A stretch of DNA of 64,000 nucleotides, taken from Lysobacterales bacterium PRO7. GTDB taxonomy: Bacteria; Pseudomonadota; Gammaproteobacteria; Xanthomonadales; Rhodanobacteraceae. Under the pieces are notes generated by a model. It was not told the origin of the DNA, ran no database searches, and was given only the letters and a program-made list of their open reading frames with translations. Position numbers and translations under genes: made by a program. This document shows, in pieces, positions 37,205 through 46,207 of this stretch. Each line of letters begins with the position of its first letter. Position 1 is the first letter of the stretch. The stretch lies in assembly GCA_021404785.1 (NCBI GenBank), contig QWHH01000001.1, positions 92,760 to 156,759 on the forward strand. Reading direction: 5' to 3'.

Positions 37205-39226
37205 TCAGGCACCCGCCAGCGGCCTTCTCGGCATACCGCGCAGTTCGAGCACGAATTCCACGCCATTGCCGTCTTCGAGGTTGTGTGCGCTGGCGCTACC
37301 GCGATGCGCCTGTGCGATCAGGCGTACGACGAACAGACCGAAGCCCAAGTGCGGAGTTTCATCACGCGCGCCGGCTTCGCGCACGCTGACCAGCGAATCG
37401 AACAGTCGATCCTGCATCGCCGGCGGCAGCGGTGGGCCGCTGTTGGCAACGATCAAACGTGCGCCGTCGGGCGTGGTGTTCAGCGCGATGCGGATCCAGC
37501 CGGTTTCCGGCGTGAAGCCGCGCGCGTTGTCGACGAGCTTGTCCAGCGCCTGCGCGATCAGTTCCGGTGCGCCATGCATCGGCACGGGGTCGAATGGCTC
37601 GTCGGCGTCGAGCCGGCGCGGCGCCAGCAGCGGGCGATAGCTGTCCACGCAGCCACGCACCACCGCGGCGAGGTCGAAATCCTCGGGTTCGGCGGCGGCG
37701 ATCGCGCGCTCCATGCGGCTTGCCTGGCTCATCGCGCGCACGATGGCTCCCAGGCGTTCCGCGCCATCGCGGGCGCGGACGACGTAGGTGCGCGCGTCGA
37801 CGGGAATGGCCTGATGATCGAGATTGTCCAGCGAGGATTTGACGATCGCGAGCGGTGTATGCAATTCGTGCGAGAGTTTGCTCGCCAGGGTGCGCAGGTA
37901 ATCCGTGTACGCGGCCGATTCCTCGAGCAGACGCGAGAAGCTGCGCGCGAGATCACCGAGTTCGTCACGTGCGTTCGTCAATGGCAGCGGTACGTCGCTG
38001 CGTCCGCCCGCGCGCACGGCCTGTTCTGCGGCGTTGCGCAGGCGGCGGATGCGTAAACTCAATACGCTCGCGAACGCGAACAGGATGCCGCCCGCGATGA
38101 CCAGGGCGAGCAGGCTGGCGCCGCCCAGGCTGAGCAGGGCGCGATTGGTGAGCAGCGGCAAGGTTGCGCTGGTGCGTTCGAGCAACAATGCGCCATGCAC
38201 CTCGCCATTGGACTCCAACGGCACCGCTGCGGCGAGTACGACATCGCCACTGCCACTGCCGCGATGCCAAGCCGTGGCGACGATGCCCGACAATGCCTGC
38301 CAGACTTCGGTGGCATCGAGCCGCGGCAGGGATGGCGCGAAATTCGCGGCCTGGCTGGCTTGCGGTGCGATCAGGCTGCGATACACGAAGCCCTCCAGCC
38401 AGCGCCGGCGCGCACCCTTGGCGCTGGCGGTGTCGGCGAGTTTGCCGGCCGCGCCGAGCACCCAGCCTTCGTCGCTGATCAGGCGCATGCGCATGCCATC
38501 CGGCACGATGCGGGTCAGCTGCACGGAGAGCGCCTTTGAATCGTGCAGCAGCGGCAGGACATCGGTCGAATCCGGCGTTGGCGCGGCCGAATCGAACACG
38601 CTCACGCCGAGACGATCCGGCATTTGCGCGCGCGGCAGACGCAGTTCGACGTGATAGCCGGAACCATCTTCCTGCCACGCTCCCTCGACGATGGTCGGCA
38701 AGGCGTTGTCGCTGGCATCGCCGAGAGTGAGCGCATCAAAATGCCCCGGTGCGGCGCTGGCGATCAGGTAGCGCCGGACCAGATCGCCGCGTTGCAGCGT
38801 CAGGGTGAGATGATCGGCCAGCATCGCGCGCGGATCGTTCGCGTCGACGCGGTCGCGCGTGGCGTCGTGCACGCTGGCGTACAAATACATCCACGCGTCG
38901 TCGTCACAGAGCAGCAGGGTCGCTTTCGCGGGATCGTTCGCCGGCCCGATTTTTTCCGTGAACGGTGCGAGCAAACTCCAATCGTCGCCGTAGCCATCCA
39001 CCACCATGCGTCCGGGGGCACGGTGAACGTACAACGCAGATCCGGCAGGTGGCAGTGGCACGCCGAGTACGTCCAGACTTTGTGCCAGCGCATTCGCGGT
39101 GGCGATAAGCGTCTGTTCCTGGCCCTGGCGCAGCAATTGTTCCATCTGGCGCACAAACAGCCAGCCCGCCAGCGGCAAGGCCAGCGTCGAAAGCGCGATC
39201 AACAGGAGTTTGAATCGCAGCGACAT
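37205..39226 (-). CDS. pdsS: Sensor histidine kinase, dedicated-sortase-system type (PdsS)
   Basis: 673 residues. A transmembrane segment at 8-25 is followed by a large periplasmic part whose residues about 60-200 (VVDGYGDDWSLL, DDDAWMYLYASVHDATRD, DHLTLTLQRGD) look like a carbohydrate-binding family 9-like domain. A second membrane segment lies near 375-400, then HAMP, HisKA with phosphoacceptor His in SHELHTPLAIVKSS, and HATPase with DNARGF and GFGLFVVRLIAQAH. The whole matches the length and layout of the family called proteobacterial dedicated sortase system histidine kinase. It is downstream of its response regulator, but a palindromic repeat separates them. Confidence 0.82.
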   Translation of the reverse strand: MSLRFKLLLIALSTLALPLAGWLFVRQMEQLLRQGQEQTLIATANALAQSLDVLGVPLPPAGSALYVHRAPGRMVVDGYGDDWSLLAPFTEKIGPANDPAKATLLLCDDDAWMYLYASVHDATRDRVDANDPRAMLADHLTLTLQRGDLVRRYLIASAAPGHFDALTLGDASDNALPTIVEGAWQEDGSGYHVELRLPRAQMPDRLGVSVFDSAAPTPDSTDVLPLLHDSKALSVQLTRIVPDGMRMRLISDEGWVLGAAGKLADTASAKGARRRWLEGFVYRSLIAPQASQAANFAPSLPRLDATEVWQALSGIVATAWHRGSGSGDVVLAAAVPLESNGEVHGALLLERTSATLPLLTNRALLSLGGASLLALVIAGGILFAFASVLSLRIRRLRNAAEQAVRAGGRSDVPLPLTNARDELGDLARSFSRLLEESAAYTDYLRTLASKLSHELHTPLAIVKSSLDNLDHQAIPVDARTYVVRARDGAERLGAIVRAMSQASRMERAIAAAEPEDFDLAAVVRGCVDSYRPLLAPRRLDADEPFDPVPMHGAPELIAQALDKLVDNARGFTPETGWIRIALNTTPDGARLIVANSGPPLPPAMQDRLFDSLVSVREAGARDETPHLGFGLFVVRLIAQAHRGSASAHNLEDGNGVEFVLELRGMPRRPLAGA

Positions 39227-39232
39227 GTCCTT

Positions 39233-39330
39233 TGCTCGTCATCCCCGCGAAAGCGGGAATCCAGTGCCTTTCAAAGTCGCTGGATTCCGGATCGCGCCCG
39301 CTCCGCGGGCTTGTCCGGAATGACGAGCAG
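39233..39330. repeat. Large inverted repeat element between pdsR and pdsS
   Basis: TGCTCGTCATCCC at 39233-39245 pairs, with one mismatch, with GGAATGACGAGCA at 39317-39329. Inside are CCCGC-GAAA-GCGGG (39244-39257) and CCCGC-TCC-GCGGG (39297-39309), and GGGAATCCAG with CTGGATTCC. The wording (CGTCATYCCCGCGAAAGCGGGAATCCAG) is that of a dispersed palindromic element common in proteobacterial intergenic regions. In RNA it would fold into a long branched hairpin between response regulator and kinase. Confidence 0.75.
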
Positions 39331-39336
39331 AAAAGC

Positions 39337-40026
39337 TCACGGTTTCCACCGGTATCCTGCACCGTGAACCGTCTCGATCGCATCGAACGCCGGATCGATC
39401 GCGATGAACTTCTTGCGGATGCGCTTGATGTGCGAGGTGATGGTGGCATCATCCACGACCACTTGGGCCTCGCGCATGAGCTGGTCGCGATTTTTCACGT
39501 GGCCGGGGAAACGCACCATCGTGTGCACCATCCAGAACTCGGTCACGGTCAGCGGCACCTCGGCGCCGTTCCAGGTGATGCGCATGCGCTCGGCTTCGAG
39601 CTTGAGCGGCCCGTGCTCGACCACGGTTTCCTTCGACACCGGTTTGGCCAAAGCATCCATGCGCCGGAACAATGCGCTGATGCGCGCGGCGAGGTGGTGC
39701 AGGCTGACGTCCTTGGTCAGGTAATCGTCGGCACCCAGGCGCAGGCCGGAGATGATGTCGAAATCCGAATCGCGCGCGGTCAGGAAGATGATCGGCAGCG
39801 CAGCGGATTTGCCGCGCAGCTCGCGACACAGATCGAAGCCGCCTTCAGGTTCGTCGCCGAGTCCGACGTCGATGATGACAAGTTCGGGCAGGCGCAGCGC
39901 GAATGCGCGGCTGGCGTCGGGGCGCGATCCATAACCTTGCACCTGATAGCCGATGCGCGTCAGCGCCTCGACGTAATTGGCGCGGATGGCGGGTTCGTCC
40001 TCGACGATGGCGATGTGGCGGGCCAT
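39337..40026 (-). CDS. pdsR: Response regulator, dedicated-sortase-system type (PdsR)
   Basis: 229 residues, OmpR-like. The receiver has the acidic pocket Glu-Asp-Glu (VEDEPAI), the phosphorylated Asp in VIIDVGLGDEPEGG, and Lys in TKDVSLHH. The winged helix ends VVDDATITSHIKRIRKKF and ETVHGAGYRWKP. The segment WMVHTMVRFPGHVKNRDQLM closely matches the family named proteobacterial dedicated sortase system response regulator. It should control genes in answer to PdsS. No sortase or LPxTG-like target gene is in this window. Confidence 0.85.
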   Translation of the reverse strand: MARHIAIVEDEPAIRANYVEALTRIGYQVQGYGSRPDASRAFALRLPELVIIDVGLGDEPEGGFDLCRELRGKSAALPIIFLTARDSDFDIISGLRLGADDYLTKDVSLHHLAARISALFRRMDALAKPVSKETVVEHGPLKLEAERMRITWNGAEVPLTVTEFWMVHTMVRFPGHVKNRDQLMREAQVVVDDATITSHIKRIRKKFIAIDPAFDAIETVHGAGYRWKP

Positions 40027-40111
40027 GCGGTCTTCCTCGGGTGGTGGCTGTTCGCAGCTTACGAGGCGCGGCCGTGCGCGGCAATCGGCGCGGCGTACAT
40101 GTCAGTGATTC

Positions 40112-40126
40112 GCCACAATTTGTCGC
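40112..40126. promoter_or_regulatory. Palindrome between pdsR and divergent small genes
   Basis: GCCACAATTTGTCGC is a 15-base palindrome (GCnACAAnTTGTnGC) centred at 40119, about 90 bases from both the pdsR start and the small-gene start at 40202. It is well placed to be an operator for one or both divergent promoters. The cognate regulator is not known. Confidence 0.35.
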
Positions 40127-40201
40127 CATTGCGCCTTGCCTGTGTCGGCCCTGGCGCCGGTCGCGCGTTCAATCTGGCCACGCTCGCCCAAGGAGACCGC
40201 C

Positions 40202-40330
40202 ATGAAAACCGAACGCCCCGACACAAACGTGCAGGCCAACGCCGAACTTGCCCGCAGTTTCGAACCGCTGCGCATCGTGTTCGCCGTCAGCGCCCTGCTG
40301 TTGGGATTGATTGCCACGCTGCGTTTTTGA
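40202..40330 (+). CDS. Small single-span membrane protein
   Basis: 42 residues: a hydrophilic N-terminus (MKTERPDTNVQANAELARSF) then one membrane segment (LRIVFAVSALLLGLIATL) ending in Arg-Phe. A strong AAGGAGA ribosome binding site is 6-7 bases before the ATG at 40202. It is divergent from pdsR and 27 bases upstream of a second tiny gene. No family recognised. The good ribosome binding site and the clean segment make it credible. Confidence 0.55.
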   Translation: MKTERPDTNVQANAELARSFEPLRIVFAVSALLLGLIATLRF

Positions 40331-40357
40331 CTGGACACGATCTGACCGGAGACGACC

Positions 40358-40492
40358 ATGGACCTGTATCTGCCTGCCGATTACCTGAGTCTGCGCGAAG
40401 AACTTGAAGACTGGCGCGATTGCGACCTGGAATCCGTCCTCGTAGTCGCGCCGGCGCAGGAATTCGCCGATCCGACCTGGCAAACACTGTAG
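40358..40492 (+). CDS. Small acidic protein
   Basis: 44 residues: MDLYLPADYLSLREELEDW, then RDCDLESVLVVAPAQEFADPTWQTL. It is strongly acidic, with no membrane segment and one cysteine. CCGGAGACGACC before the ATG at 40358 gives a reasonable ribosome binding site. It ends 8 bases before a strong intrinsic terminator, so together with the 42-residue gene it forms a complete tiny operon. No family recognised. Confidence 0.5.
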   Translation: MDLYLPADYLSLREELEDWRDCDLESVLVVAPAQEFADPTWQTL

Positions 40493-40500
40493 TTTTTCGA

Positions 40501-40554
40501 CGCGCCGGGAGGTCGGTTCCTCCCCAACCTCCGACAGCCTCCCGGCGCGTTTTT
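40501..40554 (+). terminator. Intrinsic terminator after the small genes
   Basis: CGCGCCGGGAGG (40501-40512) pairs perfectly with CCTCCCGGCGCG (40538-40549), with TCGG/CCGA extending the stem inside, followed by TTTTT (40550-40554). It terminates the two-gene plus-strand unit and overlaps the end of convergent rpe. Confidence 0.85.
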
Positions 40555-41218
40555 ACCCGATCGCCTTGCGCATCGCCGCGATCGTGGCGGCGTAATCCTT
40601 CTGCCCGAAGATCGCGGAACCCGACACGAAGGTATCCGCACCGGCCTTGGCAATGTCGCCAATGTTGTCGGCTTTGACGCCGCCGTCGATTTCAAGGCGT
40701 ATCGGCCGACCGCTGCGGTCGATGAGCTCGCGTACGCGGCGCAGTTTGTCCAGCGCAGTCGGGATGAAGCTCTGTCCGCCGAAACCGGGATTGACCGACA
40801 TGATCAGGATCAAATCGATCTTGTCGAGGACGAAATTCAGGTACGACAGTGGCGTGGCCGGATTGAACACAAGTCCCGCCTTGCAGCCGCTTTCATGGAT
40901 CAGGCCGAGGGTACGGTCGATGTGTTCACTGGCTTCGGGATGGAAGCTGATCAGGCTCGCGCCCGCCTTGGCGAAATCCGGCACGATGCGATCAACGGGC
41001 TTGACCATCAGGTGCACGTCGATCGGCGCGGTGACGCCGTGCTTGCGCAGCGCCTCGCACACCAGCGGTCCGATGGTCAGGTTCGGCACGTAGTGGTTGT
41101 CCATCACGTCGAAGTGGATCCAGTCCGCGCCGGCGCCCAGCACGTTGTCGACTTCCTCGCCGAGTTTGGCGAAGTTCGCGGAAAGGATGGATGGGGCGAT
41201 GACGGCGGACTGCTTCAT
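40553..41218 (-). CDS. rpe: Ribulose-phosphate 3-epimerase
   Basis: 221 residues, the family length. [35 protein letters not shown] (metal-binding His and Asp), [20 protein letters not shown] and LEIDGGV are all present. It interconverts ribulose 5-phosphate and xylulose 5-phosphate in the pentose phosphate pathway. djlA ends four bases upstream on the same strand. In many proteobacteria rpe is close to trpE, as it is here. Confidence 0.97.
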   Translation of the reverse strand: MKQSAVIAPSILSANFAKLGEEVDNVLGAGADWIHFDVMDNHYVPNLTIGPLVCEALRKHGVTAPIDVHLMVKPVDRIVPDFAKAGASLISFHPEASEHIDRTLGLIHESGCKAGLVFNPATPLSYLNFVLDKIDLILIMSVNPGFGGQSFIPTALDKLRRVRELIDRSGRPIRLEIDGGVKADNIGDIAKAGADTFVSGSAIFGQKDYAATIAAMRKAIG

Positions 41219-41222
41219 TACA

Positions 41223-42002
41223 TTATCTTATCCCACGTTCGGCACGGATTTTTTCGTAGGCCGCATTGATTTCGATGGCGCGCTCCTCGGCGCGGCGCTT
41301 GAGTGCCTCGGGCACGTCGCCGAGCTTGTCCGGATGGTGCTGGCTCATCAGGCGCCGATAGGCGGTCTTGATCTCGCGTTCGCTGGCCGCGCGGGTAATC
41401 CCAAGCACGGCGTAGGGATCCTTGCCCTGCGGCGTGGCGCCAGGGGGCTGCTGCGATTGCCGGTAGCCGCCGGCGTGGCCGAATCCGTAGCCGCGCATGG
41501 CCGCGAGCGCGGCCAGTTCCTGCTCATGCACGCCGAGCGTGGCACACAGCTTGCGTACGATGGCCAACTTCTCCGGCGCGAGTTGGCCTTCCGCGAACAC
41601 GATTTCAAGCAGCAGGTCGAGCAGGATATAGGCACGATCGCGGCGGCCGCGGCACCAGTCGCGCAGGTCGGCGATGGCGCGATCGATATTGAAGGATTCC
41701 TCTTTGCCATCCTTGAAGCGCGCGATCGCCTCGCTGCGTTGCGCGGCCGACAGTCCCAGGCGCGCAATCAGGTTCTCGGTGGCGGTGATCTCGGGCTCGG
41801 ACACGCGCCCGTCGGATTTGGCAATGGCGCCGGCCAATCCAAACAGCGGCCCGATGAAATCGCGCGGCGGCGCGGCGGCCTGCGATCCGATCGCGCCGAC
41901 ATCCCATAGGTGCCCGAACAGCACGCCAAGCACTACGGCAACCGGATTGCGGAACACAATCCAGCCGATCAGGGCTCCGATCAGCTTGCCGGTGAACTTC
42001 AT
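41223..42002 (-). CDS. djlA: Membrane co-chaperone DjlA
   Basis: 259 residues. One N-terminal membrane segment with glycine spacing ([25 protein letters not shown], partly cited) is followed by a TerB-like helical domain (residues about 55-165) and a C-terminal J-domain of about 65 residues with the HPD tripeptide in [10 protein letters not shown]. This is the DjlA layout (E. coli 271 residues). It stimulates DnaK at the inner membrane. It is probably co-transcribed with rpe. Confidence 0.92.
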   Translation of the reverse strand: MKFTGKLIGALIGWIVFRNPVAVVLGVLFGHLWDVGAIGSQAAAPPRDFIGPLFGLAGAIAKSDGRVSEPEITATENLIARLGLSAAQRSEAIARFKDGKEESFNIDRAIADLRDWCRGRRDRAYILLDLLLEIVFAEGQLAPEKLAIVRKLCATLGVHEQELAALAAMRGYGFGHAGGYRQSQQPPGATPQGKDPYAVLGITRAASEREIKTAYRRLMSQHHPDKLGDVPEALKRRAEERAIEINAAYEKIRAERGIR

Positions 42003-42146
42003 GGTTTCGACGCCAGCGGTGTGCGGGCGTCAAATTCGCTGAAAACGGGAAGTCGCATGCGCTTGGCCGCGGGAAAATCGCGCGCATTCTAGCAGCGCCG
42101 CGCCAATGCCAGCCGTTACAATGCGCATCGACCACGGAGCCTGCCA

Positions 42147-43043
42147 GTGCCCACCACGCTGCTGCAATCGAATCTGCCGGGAATGAACCTGATCCATCGC
42201 GGCAAGGTGCGCGATGTTTACGCGCTGTCGCAAGAAGAGTTGCTGATCGTCGCCACGGATCGCCTGAGCGCGTTCGACGTGGTGCTGCCCGATCCGATTC
42301 CGGGCAAGGGCGAGATGCTGTGCCAGATTTCCAATTTCTGGTTCGCCCTGACAGCGCATTTGGTGCCCAATCACCTGACCGGGAAACCTGTCGCCGGCGT
42401 GTTGCCCGCGGGTACCGATGCGGCCTTGTACGAAACACGCAGCATCGTGACCAAGCGCCTGAAGCCGGTTCCGGTCGAAGCGATTGCACGTGGGTATCTG
42501 ATCGGTTCTGGCTGGAAGGACTACCAGGCGAACGGTTCGCTGTGCGGGATCAAATTGCCCGCCGGCTTGCGTCAGGCTGAAAGACTGCCGCAGCCGATCT
42601 TCACACCATCGACCAAGGCGCCGAAAGGGTCGCACGACGAAAACGTGTCGTTCGATGTGGTGGTCAAGACCATTGGCGCGGACCTCGCCGAACAAGTGCG
42701 AGCGGCGACGCTGAAAATCTACGCGTTCGCCGCAGCTTACGCCGCGCAGCGCGGCATCCTCATCGCCGACACCAAGTTCGAATTCGGCACCGACGAGTCC
42801 GGCAAGCTCTACGTCATGGACGAAATGCTCACGCCGGATTCATCGCGTTTCTGGCCGGCGGACGAATACCGCGTGGGCATCAGTCCGCCGAGCTACGACA
42901 AGCAGTTCGTGCGCGATTATCTGGAAACGCTCGACTGGAACAAGACCGTGCCGGGACCGAAGCTGCCGGCGCGCGTGATTGAAGGCACTGCGGCAAAATA
43001 TGCCGAGGCGTTGAAGAAACTCGCCGGCATTTCACTCGATTGA
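42147..43043 (+). CDS. purC: Phosphoribosylaminoimidazole-succinocarboxamide synthase
   Basis: 298 residues, the longer SAICAR synthetase form. GKVRDVYAL at the N-terminus, [38 protein letters not shown] and the metal/ATP-binding DTKFEFG and [13 protein letters not shown] are present. The start is a GTG at 42147. It ligates aspartate to CAIR in purine synthesis. A terminator in the 3' region serves the opposite strand. Confidence 0.96.
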   Translation: MPTTLLQSNLPGMNLIHRGKVRDVYALSQEELLIVATDRLSAFDVVLPDPIPGKGEMLCQISNFWFALTAHLVPNHLTGKPVAGVLPAGTDAALYETRSIVTKRLKPVPVEAIARGYLIGSGWKDYQANGSLCGIKLPAGLRQAERLPQPIFTPSTKAPKGSHDENVSFDVVVKTIGADLAEQVRAATLKIYAFAAAYAAQRGILIADTKFEFGTDESGKLYVMDEMLTPDSSRFWPADEYRVGISPPSYDKQFVRDYLETLDWNKTVPGPKLPARVIEGTAAKYAEALKKLAGISLD

Positions 43044-43078
43044 AAGCGTTCGCGCGAGTCAGGGTTTTCGGGCACCCC

Positions 43079-43106
43079 AAAAAACAAGGCGCCCGCAGGC
43101 GCCTTG
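43079..43106 (-). terminator. Intrinsic terminator of the minus-strand MMPL locus
   Basis: CAAGGCGCC (43085-43093) and GGCGCCTTG (43098-43106) form a perfect 9-bp stem with a CGCA loop. Read on the minus strand it is followed by six T (43084-43079). It sits 20 bases after the stop of the 136-residue membrane protein gene and can also stop purC read-through only weakly, as there is no T-run on the plus strand. Confidence 0.85.
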
Positions 43107-43126
43107 TCCACCTGGTTGCGCAGACC

Positions 43127-43537
43127 TCAGCCGGCCATGGCGGCAAAGGTGCCGAACAAGGCGGCGCCGAACACGAACACCAGGATGACGCCGAGGATGA
43201 TCTCGATGATGATCTGGATCAGGGTGACCAGACAGGCTCTGCCCATACCCATCTGTCCACCATCGGGCTTCTTCAACAGCGCATTGGTGATGGCTGCGTA
43301 GAGCAGGAAGATCACGACCAGCGATACCAGCGAGCTCAGTCCGCCGGTGCCGAGCACCATGTGCAGGATATAGCTGACCACGCCGGCGGCGATGAACTGA
43401 ACGATGGTAGTGATCGCCGCTTTCAGGAATTTCGGCATGAAGCCGCCGCCGAGTTTGGTCGAGATCATCAAGATTCCGGCGCCAATGGCGATGGCGACGG
43501 CGAGGGCGATGACGGTATAAAGAATTGCGGTAACCAT
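43127..43537 (-). CDS. Small polytopic membrane protein
   Basis: 136 residues from the ATG at 43537, with GGGGAGAA as a strong ribosome binding site. Four hydrophobic segments are visible (about 3-25, 38-60, 65-85 and 108-132), with a short basic loop KKPDGGQMGMGRA. I do not recognise a family. It follows the MMPL transporter by 141 bases and precedes the terminator, so it may be the last gene of that locus, though a separate promoter is possible. Confidence 0.72.
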   Translation of the reverse strand: MVTAILYTVIALAVAIAIGAGILMISTKLGGGFMPKFLKAAITTIVQFIAAGVVSYILHMVLGTGGLSSLVSLVVIFLLYAAITNALLKKPDGGQMGMGRACLVTLIQIIIEIILGVILVFVFGAALFGTFAAMAG

Positions 43538-43678
43538 GGATTCTCCCCAAAAAGTGAAGGTCGGTGGTACGGATGGCGCATCCTGCGTGATCTGCTTCCG
43601 CGGCATCCATACCGGGTTGCTCCCTGACAAAACGAAAAAAGGCGGCAAAAACGAACGGCCCGGCCCGCCCTGACTCCA

Positions 43679-46189
43679 TTATGTGGTCGATTTCTCCCGC
43701 GGTCGCAACAACCACCGGCACAGCGCCGGCAGGAACACCAGCGCCGCGATCATGTTGACCACGAACATGAACGTGAGCAGCACGCCCATGTCGGCCTGGA
43801 ATTTCAGGTCCGAGAAGATCCACAAGCCGACGCCGACGGCGAGCGTAAGCGCGGTATAGAACACCGCGATGCCGGTGGTCTTGAGCGCGCTGAAGTACGA
43901 TTCGGTGAGCGTCATGCCGGCACGCATCGCCTCGCGCATGCGCGCGAAGATGTAGATCGCGTAGTCCACGCCGATGCCGACGCCGAGCGCGAGCACAGTC
44001 AGCGTGTTGACCTTCTTGCCGATGCTCATCTCCACCATCAGTGAGTGGCCGAGTTCCGTCACCAGAACGAGCGGTAGCACGATGCAAAGCGCCGCGAACG
44101 GATTGCGGAAGCTGAGCAGGCACATCACGAATACCGCGGCGTAGAGCAGGTACATCATGGTGTGGTCGACTGCGCGCACCTCGTCGTTGATCGCAGCCAT
44201 CACGCCGACGTTGCCAGTGGCAAGACGCAGGTTGACCTTGTCGCTGACAAAGGTCTTGCCTTGCGCCTGCGCATCGTTGAACTGTGTCGAAAGCTGCTTG
44301 CGCAGGTTGACGCCCGGACCGGCGAAGGCATCGTTTGCAGCGCGGAATTCCTTCACCGAGTCGATCACGCGATCGATCGTCGTGGCGCGGTGGTCGGTGA
44401 GGAACATCATCACTGGCATCGCGCTGCAATCCTCGTTGAGCAGGCCGGTGTCGGTCTCGAAGCCCTGGGTGTCCTGGCGCAACGCGTCGTTGTCGCGCGG
44501 CAGTTCGCGCCAGCGGATGTTGCCTTCGTTCCAGCCGGCGTTGACGATCTTCGCCGCCATCGGCAGGGTGATGACCTGGGCCACGCCCGGCACGTTGCGC
44601 ATGTGCCAGGCGAAACGGTCGATGGTTTCCATTACCGGATAGCTCGTCGTGCAGGCATTTGGCGCCGCTTCGGCGATGACGTTGAGGATATCCACGCCGA
44701 GCGCGAACTTGTCGCTGATCAAGGCGGAGTCGCGGTTGTAGCGCGAGTCGGGACGCAATTCCGCCACGCCCTTTTGCGCGTCGCCGATCATCACGTGACT
44801 GCCGTAGCGCTGTGCCGCATACCACATGCACAGTCCGATCAGGATGACGATGGCAGCGGGCACGGGTTTGCTCAGCTTGGCGAGGATCGCCCACAATTTG
44901 TCGAACTGGGTGAGCTGGCGCAGGCGCCAGTTGCGCTTGTCTTGCAGGTTGCGCAGCGCGCAGTACGAGAGCAGCACCGGCAACAGGATCAGGTCGGTCA
45001 GGATCGTGAGCCCGACGCCGACAGTGGCGGTGACAGCGAGTTCGAAGATGATGCGCACCGGTATGATCAGGATCGTCGCGAAGCCGATGCAGCCGGCAAT
45101 CAGCGCGACCGCGCCGGGCACCAGCAACATGCGGAAGGCAAGGCGCGCCGCGATTTGCGGATCCACGCCCTTGCGCTGGCGCAGTTCCTCGACGCTGCCG
45201 TCCTCGAGGCCGCCGAAGAACAGTTCGCCGCGGAAACGGTTGATCATCTGCTCGCCGTGGCTGACCGCGATCGCGAAGATCAGGAACGGCGTAAGCATGT
45301 TCATCGGATCGATGCCGAAGCCGAGCAGGCGCAGGGCGCCCAGCATCCAGATCACCGAAATCAGCGCGCAGGTTACGGTCAGCGAGGCCAGTTTGGTCGA
45401 CGCCGAATAGGCGAACAGCAGCAGCCAGGTGAACGCAATGGTGAGGAAGAAGAACCAGATCACCGACTTTGCGCCGGTGCTGATGTCGCCGACCATCTTG
45501 GCGAAACCGATGACCGCGATCGTGGTGTCGGCGTTCTCGTACTTGTGGCGGATTTCCTCGAGCTGGGCGTTGACCTTGTCGTAATCGATCTTGACGCCAC
45601 GCGCGGGGTCCTCGGGCACGAGATCGACCCAGACCATGGCGCCGGAAAAATCCTTGGCGACGAGGCGGCCGACGATGCCGGCCTTCTCGATGTTGGCCTT
45701 GATCGTGGCGAACTGTTCCGGCGTCGGGTTGAAGCCGGGCAGGTCGGGCGTGAACGAATCCGGGATCACATTGCCGCCGGCGAAGCCGTCCTCGACCACT
45801 TCGACGAAGCGCACGTTCGGGGTGAAGATCGAACTGATCCGCGACGGATCGGCATGGTCGATCTTCGATGCGTCGGTGGTGACCTTTTGCAGGGTCTGGA
45901 AGAACGGCAGGTTGAACATGCTGCCGTGCTTGTCCATCACCGCGATCAGGATGCGGTTGGCGCCGCCGAATTCCTTCTCGTAATCGAGGAAGGTCTTCAT
46001 GTACTCGTGGCCGAGCGGGATCTGTTTCTTGAAGCCGGCGTCGACTTTCAGTTGCGACGCGAAGTACGCCATCGCCACGGTAACCGCGGCAAAGATCAGC
46101 AGGACCAGGACACGGTTGCCGAAAATCAGGCGCTCGACGAAGCGCTGGAAAGCGTTCGGTTCGGCGTTCGGGTTGATCGGTGCTGCCAC
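43679..46189 (-). CDS. MMPL/RND superfamily transporter
   Basis: 836 residues with a GTG start at 46189 behind GAGGG. One membrane helix near residue 30 is followed by a periplasmic domain (about 55-255), a six-helix bundle (about 255-420), a linker, a helix near 445, a second periplasmic domain, and a final helix bundle to about 820. The layout fits the MMPL type of RND permease; charged residues occur in the helices (GFGIDPMNMLTPFLIFAIAVSHGEQ, ALGVGIGVDYAIYIFARMREA, cited in part). MMPL pumps move lipids and other hydrophobic molecules using the proton gradient. The cargo here is unknown. No membrane-fusion protein is adjacent; the neighbours are Ycf48-, DUF1329- and DUF1302-type proteins. 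Confidence 0.85.
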   Translation of the reverse strand: MAAPINPNAEPNAFQRFVERLIFGNRVLVLLIFAAVTVAMAYFASQLKVDAGFKKQIPLGHEYMKTFLDYEKEFGGANRILIAVMDKHGSMFNLPFFQTLQKVTTDASKIDHADPSRISSIFTPNVRFVEVVEDGFAGGNVIPDSFTPDLPGFNPTPEQFATIKANIEKAGIVGRLVAKDFSGAMVWVDLVPEDPARGVKIDYDKVNAQLEEIRHKYENADTTIAVIGFAKMVGDISTGAKSVIWFFFLTIAFTWLLLFAYSASTKLASLTVTCALISVIWMLGALRLLGFGIDPMNMLTPFLIFAIAVSHGEQMINRFRGELFFGGLEDGSVEELRQRKGVDPQIAARLAFRMLLVPGAVALIAGCIGFATILIIPVRIIFELAVTATVGVGLTILTDLILLPVLLSYCALRNLQDKRNWRLRQLTQFDKLWAILAKLSKPVPAAIVILIGLCMWYAAQRYGSHVMIGDAQKGVAELRPDSRYNRDSALISDKFALGVDILNVIAEAAPNACTTSYPVMETIDRFAWHMRNVPGVAQVITLPMAAKIVNAGWNEGNIRWRELPRDNDALRQDTQGFETDTGLLNEDCSAMPVMMFLTDHRATTIDRVIDSVKEFRAANDAFAGPGVNLRKQLSTQFNDAQAQGKTFVSDKVNLRLATGNVGVMAAINDEVRAVDHTMMYLLYAAVFVMCLLSFRNPFAALCIVLPLVLVTELGHSLMVEMSIGKKVNTLTVLALGVGIGVDYAIYIFARMREAMRAGMTLTESYFSALKTTGIAVFYTALTLAVGVGLWIFSDLKFQADMGVLLTFMFVVNMIAALVFLPALCRWLLRPREKSTT

Positions 46190-46207
46190 GGTTTCGCCCT
46201 CGCTTGC

